Origin: Microbacterium sp. CSI-V
Lineage (GTDB): Bacteria; Actinomycetota; Actinomycetes; Actinomycetales; Microbacteriaceae
DNA: 64,000 bases
Reading direction: 5' to 3'
NCBI RefSeq assembly: GCF_001984105.1
Contig: NZ_MTQM01000005.1
Coordinates: 186,001-250,000 of the forward strand
Below are positions 54,221 through 62,789 of the stretch, in pieces. The notes beneath the pieces are model-generated. The model did no database searches. It was not told the DNA's origin and worked only from the letters and a program-made list of their open reading frames with translations. Positions within the stretch are counted from its first letter, which is position 1. Each line of letters begins with the position of its first letter. The position numbers and the translations under genes are program-made.

Positions 54221-54978
54221 TTCGGTGCCATCCGGATCGCGCCGTCGAGGCGGATCGTCTCGCCGTTCAGGTAGCCGTTGTCGACGATCGCGAGGACGAG
54301 TCGCGCGTACTCGTCGGGGGCGCCGAGGCGCGAGGGGTAGGGCACCTGCTGCCCGAGCGAGTCCTGCGCCGCCTGCGGCAGGCCCTTGAGCATCGGCGTC
54401 TCCATGATGCCGGGAGCGATTGTGACGACTCGGATGCCGTGGCGGGCGAGCTCGCGCGCGATCGGCAGGGTCATCGCGTGGACGCCGCCCTTGCTCGCGG
54501 AATAGGCGGGCTGACCGATCTGCCCGTCGAACGCCGCGACGCTGGCGGTGTTCACGATGACGCCGCGGTCGCCGCCCTCGGCCGGCTCGGACGCAGCCAT
54601 GATCGCCGAGGCCTGCGCGATCACGTTGTAGGTGCCCACGAGGTTGATGCGGACGAGCCGCTCGAAGTCCGCCAGCGGCGTCGGCTTCAGATCCCGGTCG
54701 AGGACCTTCGCGGGCGGTGCGATGCCGGCGCAGTTCACGACGACACGGAGCGGCCCCGCCTCGGCGGCGCGGGCTGCGGCGGCCGCGACCTGCGCGGGGT
54801 CGGTGACGTCCGCGGCCGCGAACGTGCCGCCGAACTCGTCCGCGACGGCCGCACCCGCGGAGGACGGCAGATCGATGATCGTCACGTGGGCGCCGGCGGC
54901 CGCGAGGCGACGCGCGGTGGCGAGACCGAGCCCCGAGGCCCCTCCGGTGACGAGGGCGGATGCACCCGCGATGTCCAT
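54217..54978 (-). CDS. SDR-family 3-hydroxyacyl-CoA dehydrogenase-like protein
   Basis: A 253-residue SDR: VTGGASGLGLATARRL, NCAGIAPPAK, active site YSASKGGVHAMTLPIA, and the C-terminal TIAPGIMETPML. Resembles HSD10-type 3-hydroxyacyl-CoA dehydrogenases. Start: ATG at 54978 after GAAGGAGAACGC, preferred to an upstream ATG at 55011 without SD. First gene of the operon; together the three products could oxidise one acyl-CoA. Confidence 0.92.
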   Translation of the reverse strand: MDIAGASALVTGGASGLGLATARRLAAAGAHVTIIDLPSSAGAAVADEFGGTFAAADVTDPAQVAAAAARAAEAGPLRVVVNCAGIAPPAKVLDRDLKPTPLADFERLVRINLVGTYNVIAQASAIMAASEPAEGGDRGVIVNTASVAAFDGQIGQPAYSASKGGVHAMTLPIARELARHGIRVVTIAPGIMETPMLKGLPQAAQDSLGQQVPYPSRLGAPDEYARLVLAIVDNGYLNGETIRLDGAIRMAPK

Positions 54979-55023
54979 GCGTTCTCCTTCGAAGCAGAAA
55001 CTCAGTGTCACTCTACCCGGGAC

Positions 55024-55992
55024 TCAGGTTCGGGGTGGACGGACGCGAGGGGGGCGCGAGGAGCGCAGGATCGGAAGTCGCACCGTGCCCGTCGGGACGG
55101 CGTCCGACAGGAGCGCGACCTCGTCGGGATTCCATCCGTACGCGTCGCGCACGCGGGCTCCGAGGGTGGCGACGGGCGAGGGCAGGACGACCTCGACGCC
55201 CCGGGGCACACCGACGGCGTTCGGATCGAGATCCCGCGCCGCCGCCTGAAGCTGGACGACGAGCATGCGGACGCGCTCCTGACCGTAGGCGGCGGTCGCC
55301 AACCGCCAGTCGCCGACGACCACGAGGGTGCCGGCCGAGCGGCGGCGTGCCGCGTCCAGGCGCGCGCGGGCGACGATCAGCCAGCCCGCGCACGCGGTGA
55401 CGACGGCCGCGGCCACGACACCGGTGATCATCGCGGGGACGAAGAAGAACCCCGCCAGGACGGTGGCCGAGTCCCACCCCGCGCCCACCCCGATCAGCAT
55501 CCGCACAATTGAGTAGACCGCGTACCCGGCACTGACGATCGCGATGACGAGGAGTGGCCGCGTGGGTTCCGCGGGTGCTCGCAGAGCCGCCCAGGCGCAG
55601 GCGGTGCAGGCCACCGCGACCGCGACGCCCTTCACCGCCAACGGCGTGGGCTGGGGCACGGTCGTGGACACGACCGCGACGGCCACCGTCAGGGCGAACG
55701 CCAGCACACCGGGCTCGAGGGCGCGACGTTCGGTGAGCACGCACAGGCCGACGAACAGCAGCGAGGGGGCGAGGACCATCGCCGTGTCGCCGACGATCTG
55801 GAAGACCACGCCGCCCCCGGCGCGCGAGATCACGTAGAGCACGCAGGCGCTCACGGCGCAGACCAGGAAAGCGAGCGTGAACCGGAGGAAGAGCCGCATC
55901 GTGCTCGGCCCGCCGAGGTGGGGGATGGCGACGAGGAGGACGCTCGCGACGACGGCGATACTGATCGCGAGCAGCGTCACCGAAAGAGCCAC
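55024..55992 (-). CDS. Hypothetical membrane protein with cytoplasmic C-terminal domain
   Basis: A 322-residue protein with seven or so hydrophobic helices in the first 210 residues, followed by a soluble region of about 110 residues (VVVGDWRLATAAYGQERVRM and VALLSDAVPTGTVRLPILR). The shape resembles membrane sensors with a degenerate signalling domain, but I see no GGDEF or kinase motif. GTG start at 55992 after GAGGGTGCC. Function unknown. Confidence 0.75.
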   Translation of the reverse strand: MALSVTLLAISIAVVASVLLVAIPHLGGPSTMRLFLRFTLAFLVCAVSACVLYVISRAGGGVVFQIVGDTAMVLAPSLLFVGLCVLTERRALEPGVLAFALTVAVAVVSTTVPQPTPLAVKGVAVAVACTACAWAALRAPAEPTRPLLVIAIVSAGYAVYSIVRMLIGVGAGWDSATVLAGFFFVPAMITGVVAAAVVTACAGWLIVARARLDAARRRSAGTLVVVGDWRLATAAYGQERVRMLVVQLQAAARDLDPNAVGVPRGVEVVLPSPVATLGARVRDAYGWNPDEVALLSDAVPTGTVRLPILRSSRPPRVRPPRT

Positions 55993-56125
55993 GGCACCCT
56001 CACCCCCTGTGTCGCCGCCCGGACCGGAGGCGAGGATTCAGCGTAGCCCGCACGATGGACGCTCACGTGCCGCTCGCCCGGGTCTTGACCTGGGTCGCCC
56101 GCGCTGTTCGCTCTACGCTCGTCGG

Positions 56126-56611
56126 ATGGACTTCACGCTCGAACGGGTCGAGGTCGACGATCCGCGGGCCGTCGCCCTGCGCGGCATCCTCGATATCGAT
56201 CTGGACGACCGCTACCGCGACGCGGATGCGGACGATCCCCCCGGAATGGCCGAGGAGCGCGCCGAGGCCCTCGCCGTTCACGAGGACCAGGTGGTCGCGA
56301 CCTTCCTGGCGCTGGATGCCGACGGCACCGCGCTCGGCCACGCGATGCTGCGTCGCCTCGGCGAGGAGTGGGAGCTCAAGCGACTGATCGTCACGACGGC
56401 CGCGCGCCGACGGGGTGTGGGCCGCGCGCTCACCGGAGCGGTCGTGGCGCGGGCGCGGGAGGGCGGCGCTCGGCGGGTCATCCTCCAGAGCGGGCGGATG
56501 CAACCGGAGTCGCTCGCACTGTATGCGGGAGCGGGCTTCACACCGATCCCCGTGTACGAGCCCTACGTCGCGACGATGCCCGACTCCCTGTGCTTCGAGC
56601 GGGTGCTGTGA
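56126..56611 (+). CDS. GNAT-family N-acetyltransferase
   Basis: A 161-residue acetyltransferase: LKRLIVTTAARRRGVGRALT is the acetyl-CoA loop, and LQSGRMQPESLALYAGAGFT the usual end. Start: ATG at 56126 (MDFTLERVEVDDPRAVALRG), weak RBS; the earlier frame is not biased. Monocistronic. Acceptor unknown. Confidence 0.88.
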   Translation: MDFTLERVEVDDPRAVALRGILDIDLDDRYRDADADDPPGMAEERAEALAVHEDQVVATFLALDADGTALGHAMLRRLGEEWELKRLIVTTAARRRGVGRALTGAVVARAREGGARRVILQSGRMQPESLALYAGAGFTPIPVYEPYVATMPDSLCFERVL

Positions 56612-56651
56612 GCATTCCCGACACCCGTTTCGAGGCACCCGACGTCGTCCC

Positions 56652-57533
56652 TCATGCGCCCGCGAGGATGCCCTGCCCGGGCACACGGGAGTTGCGCTCG
56701 GCCGCATCCCGCGCAGTGCGAAGAGCCGCCTCGATATCGTCCCCCCGTTCGATCCCGGACAGCAGCCCGCCGAGGAACGCGTCACCACTGCCCGCGGGAA
56801 AGCGCCCCGCCCGGGTGGGCGCGGGAACGCCCATCGTCCGGCCGTTCCAGATCGCGACCGCACCCCGGACACCGTCGGTGACGATGACATCGCACCCCAG
56901 CTCGCTCGAGAGCGCAGAGCACGCCGATTCCGCGTCGGGGAACGAACGCTTCAGCAACTCCCCCGCCTCCGCACGGTTGACCTTCACGAGGTCGGCCAGG
57001 TGGGCGGTCGCGCCGAGCCCCGCGCCCGAACCGTCGATGACGATGCGCCCGCCTCGTGCGCGTGACGAGCGAAGGAGCGCGGGCACGGTCTCCAGCGCGC
57101 GCTTCCCCGGCGGCAATGAGCCGGACAGGACGATCGTGGCGTCGTCTGCGGGGAGCAGCGCGACCGCCGCCTCGAAGCGATTCCAGTCCTCGACGTCGAA
57201 GGCAGGCGCCGGCTCGTAGACATCGGTGCTGGTCACCGCCGAGCCGGATTCCACGATGGCGGTACACGTGCGAGTCGCGGACGAGAGCTCGACGATCGTG
57301 CACGGCACACGCTCCGCGCGCAGCAGATCGCGCACCCACCTTCCACTGTGCCCGCCGAGCGCGGCGACCGCGTGCACCGAACCGCCCAGGGCATGCGCGA
57401 CCCGCAATGCGTTGAGAGTCTTCCCGCCGGCGACGCGGGTCACACGTGAAGGACGCGTGATTCCCCCGATCGCGAGCCGGTCGACCTCGCAGGTGACATC
57501 GAGCGCGGGGGTCAGCGCGAGACCGACGATCAT
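56652..57533 (-). CDS. PfkB-family sugar kinase (1-phosphofructokinase/tagatose-6-phosphate kinase-like)
   Basis: A 293-residue kinase. N-terminal GGKTLNALRVAHALGG (sugar site), middle VLSGSLPPG, Lys/Asn block KVNRAEAGELL, catalytic FPAGSGDAFLGGLLSG with the Asp base. Its ATG overlaps the stop of the small Rossmann gene (ATGA). Last gene of the sugar-acid operon; the likely substrate is a keto-sugar or keto-deoxy acid produced by the dehydratase branch, though LacC-like specificity is possible. Confidence 0.9.
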   Translation of the reverse strand: MIVGLALTPALDVTCEVDRLAIGGITRPSRVTRVAGGKTLNALRVAHALGGSVHAVAALGGHSGRWVRDLLRAERVPCTIVELSSATRTCTAIVESGSAVTSTDVYEPAPAFDVEDWNRFEAAVALLPADDATIVLSGSLPPGKRALETVPALLRSSRARGGRIVIDGSGAGLGATAHLADLVKVNRAEAGELLKRSFPDAESACSALSSELGCDVIVTDGVRGAVAIWNGRTMGVPAPTRAGRFPAGSGDAFLGGLLSGIERGDDIEAALRTARDAAERNSRVPGQGILAGA

Positions 57534-58000
57534 GACCCCGGCCGTCTCGCGTCGACGATGCCCAGGACGCGGTCCACACCGTCGTCCAGCACGGCGAGTG
57601 CAGCCGCGGAGATCTCCTGGGGCGAATGCCACGGCCGAGCGTCGTCGCCGGTGCGGCCGAGTTGCAGGCGACTGAGGGCGTACCTGCCGCCGGATCCGAC
57701 ATCGGTCAGAGTGCGCACGTGCACGGTGCGCCCGGGTGTCCTCTCCTGGAGAACGGCCAGCGATCCCTCGCTCGTCGCCCCCGAATACACCAGGGCGTCG
57801 ACCCATCGCAGCGGTGCGATCGCGTCACGGAGCGCGCCCGCGTCGCGCGCATCGACCGCGACCTCGGCGACACCCGAGGGCATCGGATGCACGCCCCGCC
57901 CGACCCCGACCACGACTCGTCCCCGGTCGCGCAGAATCTCCGCCGCGGGACGCAGCACACCGGAAGCCCCGACCACGAGCACCACCCGACCCGGCGACAT
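57530..58000 (-). CDS. Small Rossmann-fold protein (truncated SDR-like), 156 aa
   Basis: Starts MSPGRVVLVVGASGVLRPAA, a nucleotide-binding loop, and continues VVVGVGRGVHPM and WVDALVYSGATSEGSLAVL. The protein ends near the place where an SDR active site would begin, and has no YxxxK. Start ATG lies one base after the dehydratase stop and its end overlaps the kinase start. Perhaps an NAD-binding partner, or a short reductase; function not assignable. Confidence 0.7.
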   Translation of the reverse strand: MSPGRVVLVVGASGVLRPAAEILRDRGRVVVGVGRGVHPMPSGVAEVAVDARDAGALRDAIAPLRWVDALVYSGATSEGSLAVLQERTPGRTVHVRTLTDVGSGGRYALSRLQLGRTGDDARPWHSPQEISAAALAVLDDGVDRVLGIVDARRPGS

Positions 58001-58001
58001 C

Positions 58002-59780
58002 TCAGAACGCCTGCGGACCCACCGGATGGCCGGTGCGCCCCTGCAAGAAGTCCAGGTCGCAGCCTTCGTCCGCCTGGAGGACATGCTCGCGGTACAACCA
58101 GATCCATCCGCGTTCGGCGTGGGGAACGTGCGGCTCGGACCACTCCGCTCGCCGACGCTCGAGCTCGACCTCGTCCACTTCCATGTGAAGGCGCCGGGCG
58201 GGCACATCGAGCTCGACGACGTCGCCGGTGCGCACGAGCGCGAGCGGACCACCCGCGGCCGCCTCGGGGGCGACATGAAGGACGACGGTGCCGTACGACG
58301 TGCCACTCATGCGCGCATCGGATATTCGGACCATGTCCGACACCCCGGACTGAAGTATTTTGCGGGGCAGCGGCATGTTCCCTACCTCGGGCATGCCCGG
58401 ATACCCCCGCGGCCCGACATTGCGGACGATCAGGACGTCGTCGGGGTGGACGTCGAGTCCGGGGTCGTCGGCGTCCGCGAGGTACTGCTGCAGGCTGTCC
58501 CAGACCAGCGCCCGTCCGCGGTGGACCATGAGCTCCGGGGTGGCGGCGGACTGCTTGATCACCGCGCCGCGGGGCGCGAGGTTACCGCGTAGCACTGCGA
58601 TACCCGAGCCTGCCGGCTTGACGGGGTCGTCGACGGAGCGGATCACCTCGCGGTTCCACACCTGGGCACCGAGATAGTTCTCGCCCAGCGTCCGCCCCGT
58701 CACCGTCAGCGTGTCACGGTGCAGGAGGTCGCCGAGAGTCTCGGCAAGACCCGCCGTCCCACCGGCATCCTGGAACTCGTTCATGAGGAAGCGACCGGAC
58801 GGCATGAGATCGGCGAGAACCGGGACGTCGCGGACCAGCTCGTCGAAGTCATCGAGGGTGAGCTCCACCCCCACACGCCGCGCGAGGGCGAGCAGGTGGA
58901 TGACCGCGTTCGTCGATCCCCCGAGGGCCGCGTTGGCGCGGACGCCGTTCTCGAACGCCTCCCGCGTGAGGATGCGGGAGGGTCGGAGATCCTCGGCCAC
59001 CATCTCGACGATGCGGCGTCCCGCCAGGTGCGCGGCCGTGCCGCGACGCGAATCGCCCGCCAGCAGGGCCGCCGTGCCGGGGAGCTGCATGCCCATGTAC
59101 TCCGACACGCACGCCATGGTGGACGCCGTGCCCATCGTCATGCAATGCCCCTGGCTGCGGGCCATGCAGCCCTCCGCCTCGCGAACCTCATCGGCGGATA
59201 TCCGACCCGCGCGGTAGGCCTCGGTGAAGCGCCACACCGAGGTGCCCGAGCCGATGTCGGTGCCGCGGTACTGCCCGTTCATCATCGGTCCGCCGGTGAT
59301 CAGCAGCGCGGGCAGATCGACCGAGGCTGCGCCCATGAGGTACGCGGGCGTGGTCTTGTCGCATCCGGCCAGGAGCACAACCCCGTCGAGCGGGTTCATC
59401 CGCAACGTCTCCTCGAGGTCCATGGCCATGAGGTTGCGCAACAGCATCGCCGTCGGTCGCACGAGCGGTTCCCCCGCCGACGTGGTGGGGAACTCGAAGG
59501 GCACGCCTCCCGCCTGCCAGATCCCACGCTTGACGTGTTCGGCGAGAGCGCGCAGGTGCACATTGCAGCTGGTGAGCTCGGACCAGCTGTTGGCGATGCC
59601 GATGACGGGCCGTCCCTCGAAGCTGTCGTCCGGCAGCCCCTCGCTCCGTAGCCAGGACCGATGCATGAACCCGGTCTTGCCGGCATCCCCGAACCATGTC
59701 TGGCTCCGCAGGGGCGATCGCTCGATCCCCGCCGTCGTCATGTCGGCGCGGCCCGTCGAGCCGAGGTTCACCGCGCTCAC
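58002..59780 (-). CDS. IlvD/Edd-family dehydratase, sugar-acid type
   Basis: A 592-residue iron-sulfur dehydratase. Cluster cysteines are in TSCNVHL, AGCDKTTP and QGHCMTMGTA. Mg-site block GPRGYPGMPE and SDARMSGTSYGTVVLHV are conserved. The N-terminal SPLRSQTWFGDAGKTGFMHR and length favour the pentonate/hexonate branch (arabonate, xylonate, galactonate type) over dihydroxyacid dehydratase. It makes 2-keto-3-deoxy acids. ATG overlaps the GH4 stop (ATGA). Confidence 0.92.
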   Translation of the reverse strand: MSAVNLGSTGRADMTTAGIERSPLRSQTWFGDAGKTGFMHRSWLRSEGLPDDSFEGRPVIGIANSWSELTSCNVHLRALAEHVKRGIWQAGGVPFEFPTTSAGEPLVRPTAMLLRNLMAMDLEETLRMNPLDGVVLLAGCDKTTPAYLMGAASVDLPALLITGGPMMNGQYRGTDIGSGTSVWRFTEAYRAGRISADEVREAEGCMARSQGHCMTMGTASTMACVSEYMGMQLPGTAALLAGDSRRGTAAHLAGRRIVEMVAEDLRPSRILTREAFENGVRANAALGGSTNAVIHLLALARRVGVELTLDDFDELVRDVPVLADLMPSGRFLMNEFQDAGGTAGLAETLGDLLHRDTLTVTGRTLGENYLGAQVWNREVIRSVDDPVKPAGSGIAVLRGNLAPRGAVIKQSAATPELMVHRGRALVWDSLQQYLADADDPGLDVHPDDVLIVRNVGPRGYPGMPEVGNMPLPRKILQSGVSDMVRISDARMSGTSYGTVVLHVAPEAAAGGPLALVRTGDVVELDVPARRLHMEVDEVELERRRAEWSEPHVPHAERGWIWLYREHVLQADEGCDLDFLQGRTGHPVGPQAF

Positions 59781-61141
59781 GAGAACCTCGGGAGGTACTC
59801 GGCCTGTGCGGTGAGGAGCTCGGCGGTGAGCGTCGCCGCGACGTCACTGCGCGAAACAGCCCCGTCGGCGAGCATCGCCTCGACCACGAGGTCGCGATCG
59901 CCCCGCAGCGCCGCCTCGACGGCGATGTCGACCGAGGAGAGCCGACGGGCAAGGATCGCCGTCAGGGGCTTGCCGAGATCCGGCACCGACAGCGGCCGGA
60001 TGCCGCGCCCCGTCGCCACACCGGGGATCTCGACCGCTGACCAGTCCGGCAGGCCCGGTACCAGTCCCTTGTTGACGACGTTGCAGCTGAACATCTCGCG
60101 CGAGTCGAAAGTGATGGAGCGGATGATCGCGATCAGCTGCTCCTGCTCGCCACCGCTGCGATCGAAGATCGTCGGGTCGAGGGGTTCCTCTCCGGTGGCC
60201 TGGCGACGCATCCCCTGGTATCTGGCCTCGCCCCATTCGAGGATCTCGGGCAGCGAGAAAGCGTCGATGCCGAGCTTCTTGCCGTAGTAGTCGCCACCGG
60301 CGAAGCGCTCGGGGAAGAACTCGACGACGTGCCGATCGCCCGCGGCCGCGAATGCGCCGTATCTATCGAACAGCTCCCAGGCGAACGGATTGTGCCAGGC
60401 GGTCGGGGTGTCGTAGAAGATGTTCCCGATGTCGGCGGCGTCGGGCGCCTCTGCCAGCTCTCTGCGCACCCTGTCCCGTACGAGGGGCCACGCGTCTTTC
60501 CCATCCAGGCGGAAGTCATAGATGAATGTCAGGTGATTTATCCCCGCGTACAGCGTCGATGTCCGCTCGAAGGGCGCGTCGATGAGTTGCGCGAGCTCCC
60601 GCTGGATGTGATGCATGCCGTGGCAAAGGCCCACGACTTCCAGTCCGGTCTCCTGGTGGATGGCCTGGATGTTGGCCGTCATCGGATTCGAGTAGTTGAA
60701 GAAGAAGGCCCGCGGCGCCAGCTCGGCGATGTCGCGGGCGATCTCCACCAGCACCGGGGTGGTCCGCAGCAGACGCGAGATCCCCCCGGGCAGGATCGAG
60801 TCGCCGACGGGCTGGAAGATGCCGTGGCGCTGAACGATCTCGTGGTCCCGTTGCCATGCGACGCGACCACCGACCCCGACGCACGTGACGACGAAGTCGG
60901 CACCGGCGAGGACGGAGCGTCGATCCGTGCTCCGCGACACACGGATCTTGTCGGACACGCCGCGGGCCTCGACCATGGCATCCGCCAGATCGGCGGCGAT
61001 GTTGAGATTCACCTCGTCGACGTCGACGAGACGGATGTCCCACCCGCCGAGGTCGTCGGCGCCGATGAGGTCGGCCAGGAGCCCGCGGGTGAAGACCGCG
61101 GATCCGGCACCGATGAGCACGAGCACTCGCTGATCGGTCAT
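59777..61141 (-). CDS. GH4 glycosidase (NAD+/metal dependent)
   Basis: A 454-residue GH4 enzyme, which uses NAD+ and Mn2+ to oxidise C3 and cleave the glycosidic bond by elimination. NAD loop LIGAGSAVFTRGLLADLI, metal/substrate blocks FNYSNPMTANIQA, GLCHGMHHIQREL and AGINHLTFIYD. Start: ATG at 61141 (MTDQRVLVLIGAGSAVFTRG) after AAGGACGCACGT. Specificity could be alpha-galactoside, alpha-glucoside or alpha-galacturonide; coupling to a sugar-acid dehydratase favours a uronide. No phospho-specific signature could be identified by eye. Confidence 0.9.
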   Translation of the reverse strand: MTDQRVLVLIGAGSAVFTRGLLADLIGADDLGGWDIRLVDVDEVNLNIAADLADAMVEARGVSDKIRVSRSTDRRSVLAGADFVVTCVGVGGRVAWQRDHEIVQRHGIFQPVGDSILPGGISRLLRTTPVLVEIARDIAELAPRAFFFNYSNPMTANIQAIHQETGLEVVGLCHGMHHIQRELAQLIDAPFERTSTLYAGINHLTFIYDFRLDGKDAWPLVRDRVRRELAEAPDAADIGNIFYDTPTAWHNPFAWELFDRYGAFAAAGDRHVVEFFPERFAGGDYYGKKLGIDAFSLPEILEWGEARYQGMRRQATGEEPLDPTIFDRSGGEQEQLIAIIRSITFDSREMFSCNVVNKGLVPGLPDWSAVEIPGVATGRGIRPLSVPDLGKPLTAILARRLSSVDIAVEAALRGDRDLVVEAMLADGAVSRSDVAATLTAELLTAQAEYLPRFS

Positions 61142-61169
61142 ACGTGCGTCCTTCCGCTCGAGGTCCGGT

Positions 61170-62012
61170 TCACGCCGGGTTCCGGGTTGTGACGACCACG
61201 CGGTTGCGGAGCTCCCCGATGCCGTCGATCCCGCACACGACGATGTCGCCGTCGGCGAGGTAGCGAGCCGGCGTGCGGAAGCCCCCCGCACCGGAGGGAG
61301 TCCCCGTGAGGACGATGTCTCCCGGTTCCAGGGTGACGCCGTCACCGATGAAGGACAGCAGTCGGGGCACATCGAAGATCAACGACGCCGTCGTGTCGTC
61401 CTGCAGAGCCTCCTCCGACTCCCCCGAGATGACTGTCGTCCAGATGTGATGCCCGACGCTCACGTCGAACTGGTCCGCGGAGACGAGCCACGGACCCAAG
61501 GGCGTGAACGTGTCGAACGACTTGCCGCGTGTCCACTGCGTGTCGGAGAACTGCACGTCGCGCGCGGAGACGTCGTTGGCGACGGTGTAGCCGGCGACGT
61601 CGTCCAAGGTCACCGCCGCGGACCCGCCGCAGCGTCGGCCGATGACGAGGGCCAGTTCGACCTCGAAGTCGACCTGCTGGGTGAGGTGGCCCGGCACGCG
61701 GATGTCGCCGGCGGGTCCGTTGAGCGACGTGGCGTACTTCGCGAATGTCAGGGGCACGGCCGGTGGCGTGAATCCCGTCTCGTCGATGTGCTCGACGTAG
61801 TTCAGGCCGACCGCGATGATCTTGCCGGCGCCGGCGACCGGGGCCAGGAACGTGAGCGACGACCCGTCGACGGCCGGCCATCCGGACACCTCGGTGCTCC
61901 GCAGGGCGAGGAGAGCGTCGTCGGGATGGTCTGCCGGCGCAAGACGCGGCCCCGATCCGTCGTCTGCGACGATTCGCGGCTGTCCGTCGATCAGGGTGCG
62001 GGCGATGCGCAT
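61170..62012 (-). CDS. Fumarylacetoacetate hydrolase-family protein
   Basis: A 280-residue FAH-fold protein: GLNYVEHIDETG, metal Glu residues in DFEVELALVIG, GYTVANDVSARDVQ, SFDTFTPLGPWLV and TGTPSGAGGF. Family members cleave or dehydrate beta-diketo acids, including 2,4-diketo-3-deoxy sugar acids. ATG at 62012 after GAAGGAGAGAC. First gene of the operon FAH-GH4-dehydratase-Rossmann-PfkB; it may finish a non-phosphorylated branch. Confidence 0.9.
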   Translation of the reverse strand: MRIARTLIDGQPRIVADDGSGPRLAPADHPDDALLALRSTEVSGWPAVDGSSLTFLAPVAGAGKIIAVGLNYVEHIDETGFTPPAVPLTFAKYATSLNGPAGDIRVPGHLTQQVDFEVELALVIGRRCGGSAAVTLDDVAGYTVANDVSARDVQFSDTQWTRGKSFDTFTPLGPWLVSADQFDVSVGHHIWTTVISGESEEALQDDTTASLIFDVPRLLSFIGDGVTLEPGDIVLTGTPSGAGGFRTPARYLADGDIVVCGIDGIGELRNRVVVTTRNPA

Positions 62013-62037
62013 GTCTCTCCTTCGTGACTGATACCCG

Positions 62038-62073
62038 CATTCTTCCATGAGTGCGCATAAATGAGCAAGAATG
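62038..62073. promoter_or_regulatory. Imperfect palindrome in the divergent FAH/62061 promoter region
   Basis: CATTCTT (62038-62044) and AAGAATG (62067-62073) flank a centre with CATGAG and ATGAG copies. The region is AT-rich for this genome. Candidate operator for the sugar-acid operon; it overlaps the 62061 ATG, which would favour the later start (62079) for that gene. Confidence 0.4.
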
Positions 62074-62774
62074 ATCACATGCGTTCAGAACCCCAGACTG
62101 TAGGAGCCCTCCGGACGACCGTCGGTGCCGCGGCGACCATCCAGGGTGTCTACGGCACCCACGGGAACCTCGAGCTGCTGGCGTGCGACGAGCGTGACGG
62201 GCTGTGGGTCTTCTGGTTCAACTCGGATGCCCCCGGGAGCGCGCCTTCGGGGGGCGTCCAGCCCGGTCGTTGGAGCGAGGGGCTCGCCTTCGCGCGCGGA
62301 ATGCGGTTCGTTCAGGCGCAGATCCTCCAGTCCGCACTCGGCCCCGACCACCTCGAGGTGCTCGCTCTGGACGCGCGAGGAACACTGCAGAGTTGGTACT
62401 GGGCACCCGAAGCCGGTTTCCGCCGACGCGCGACCGACGTCGGACAGGGGGTCCGGCGGTTCGCCGCGGAGCACGACGACGGCGTGCTCCGAGTGGTCGT
62501 CGACGCGGACTCGATCTCGACGCGCGTCTCGGATGCCACGGGCTACCCGGTGCGCTCGTGGCGACAGCGCGCCGCGACCCCGTGGGAGCGGGCGTCGCTC
62601 GAACTCGGCGCGCACGCTCACGAGACGCTCGTACGCGCCGGCGTCGACGAGCGGGAGATCACCCCGGGCACCGCGCGCTCGGCGCGATCGACGCGAGACG
62701 GCGGCACGGACGAACTCACCTGGCGCGGGACGGACGGCGTCCTTCGCCACGTCGGCGTACCGTGGGGCGCCTGA
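62061..62774 (+). CDS. Hypothetical protein, possible beta-propeller lectin-like
   Basis: A 237-residue protein (or 231 from the second ATG at 62079). Repeating pattern of an aliphatic strand then Trp/Phe-rich strand: LELLACDERDGLWVFWFNSD, LEVLALDARGTLQSWYW, LRVVVDADSISTRVS. This recalls PLL/fucose-lectin propeller repeats, but no family can be fixed. No signal peptide. Divergent from the sugar-acid operon. Confidence 0.65.
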   Translation: MSKNDHMRSEPQTVGALRTTVGAAATIQGVYGTHGNLELLACDERDGLWVFWFNSDAPGSAPSGGVQPGRWSEGLAFARGMRFVQAQILQSALGPDHLEVLALDARGTLQSWYWAPEAGFRRRATDVGQGVRRFAAEHDDGVLRVVVDADSISTRVSDATGYPVRSWRQRAATPWERASLELGAHAHETLVRAGVDEREITPGTARSARSTRDGGTDELTWRGTDGVLRHVGVPWGA

Positions 62775-62789
62775 GCCGAGGACGATCGC

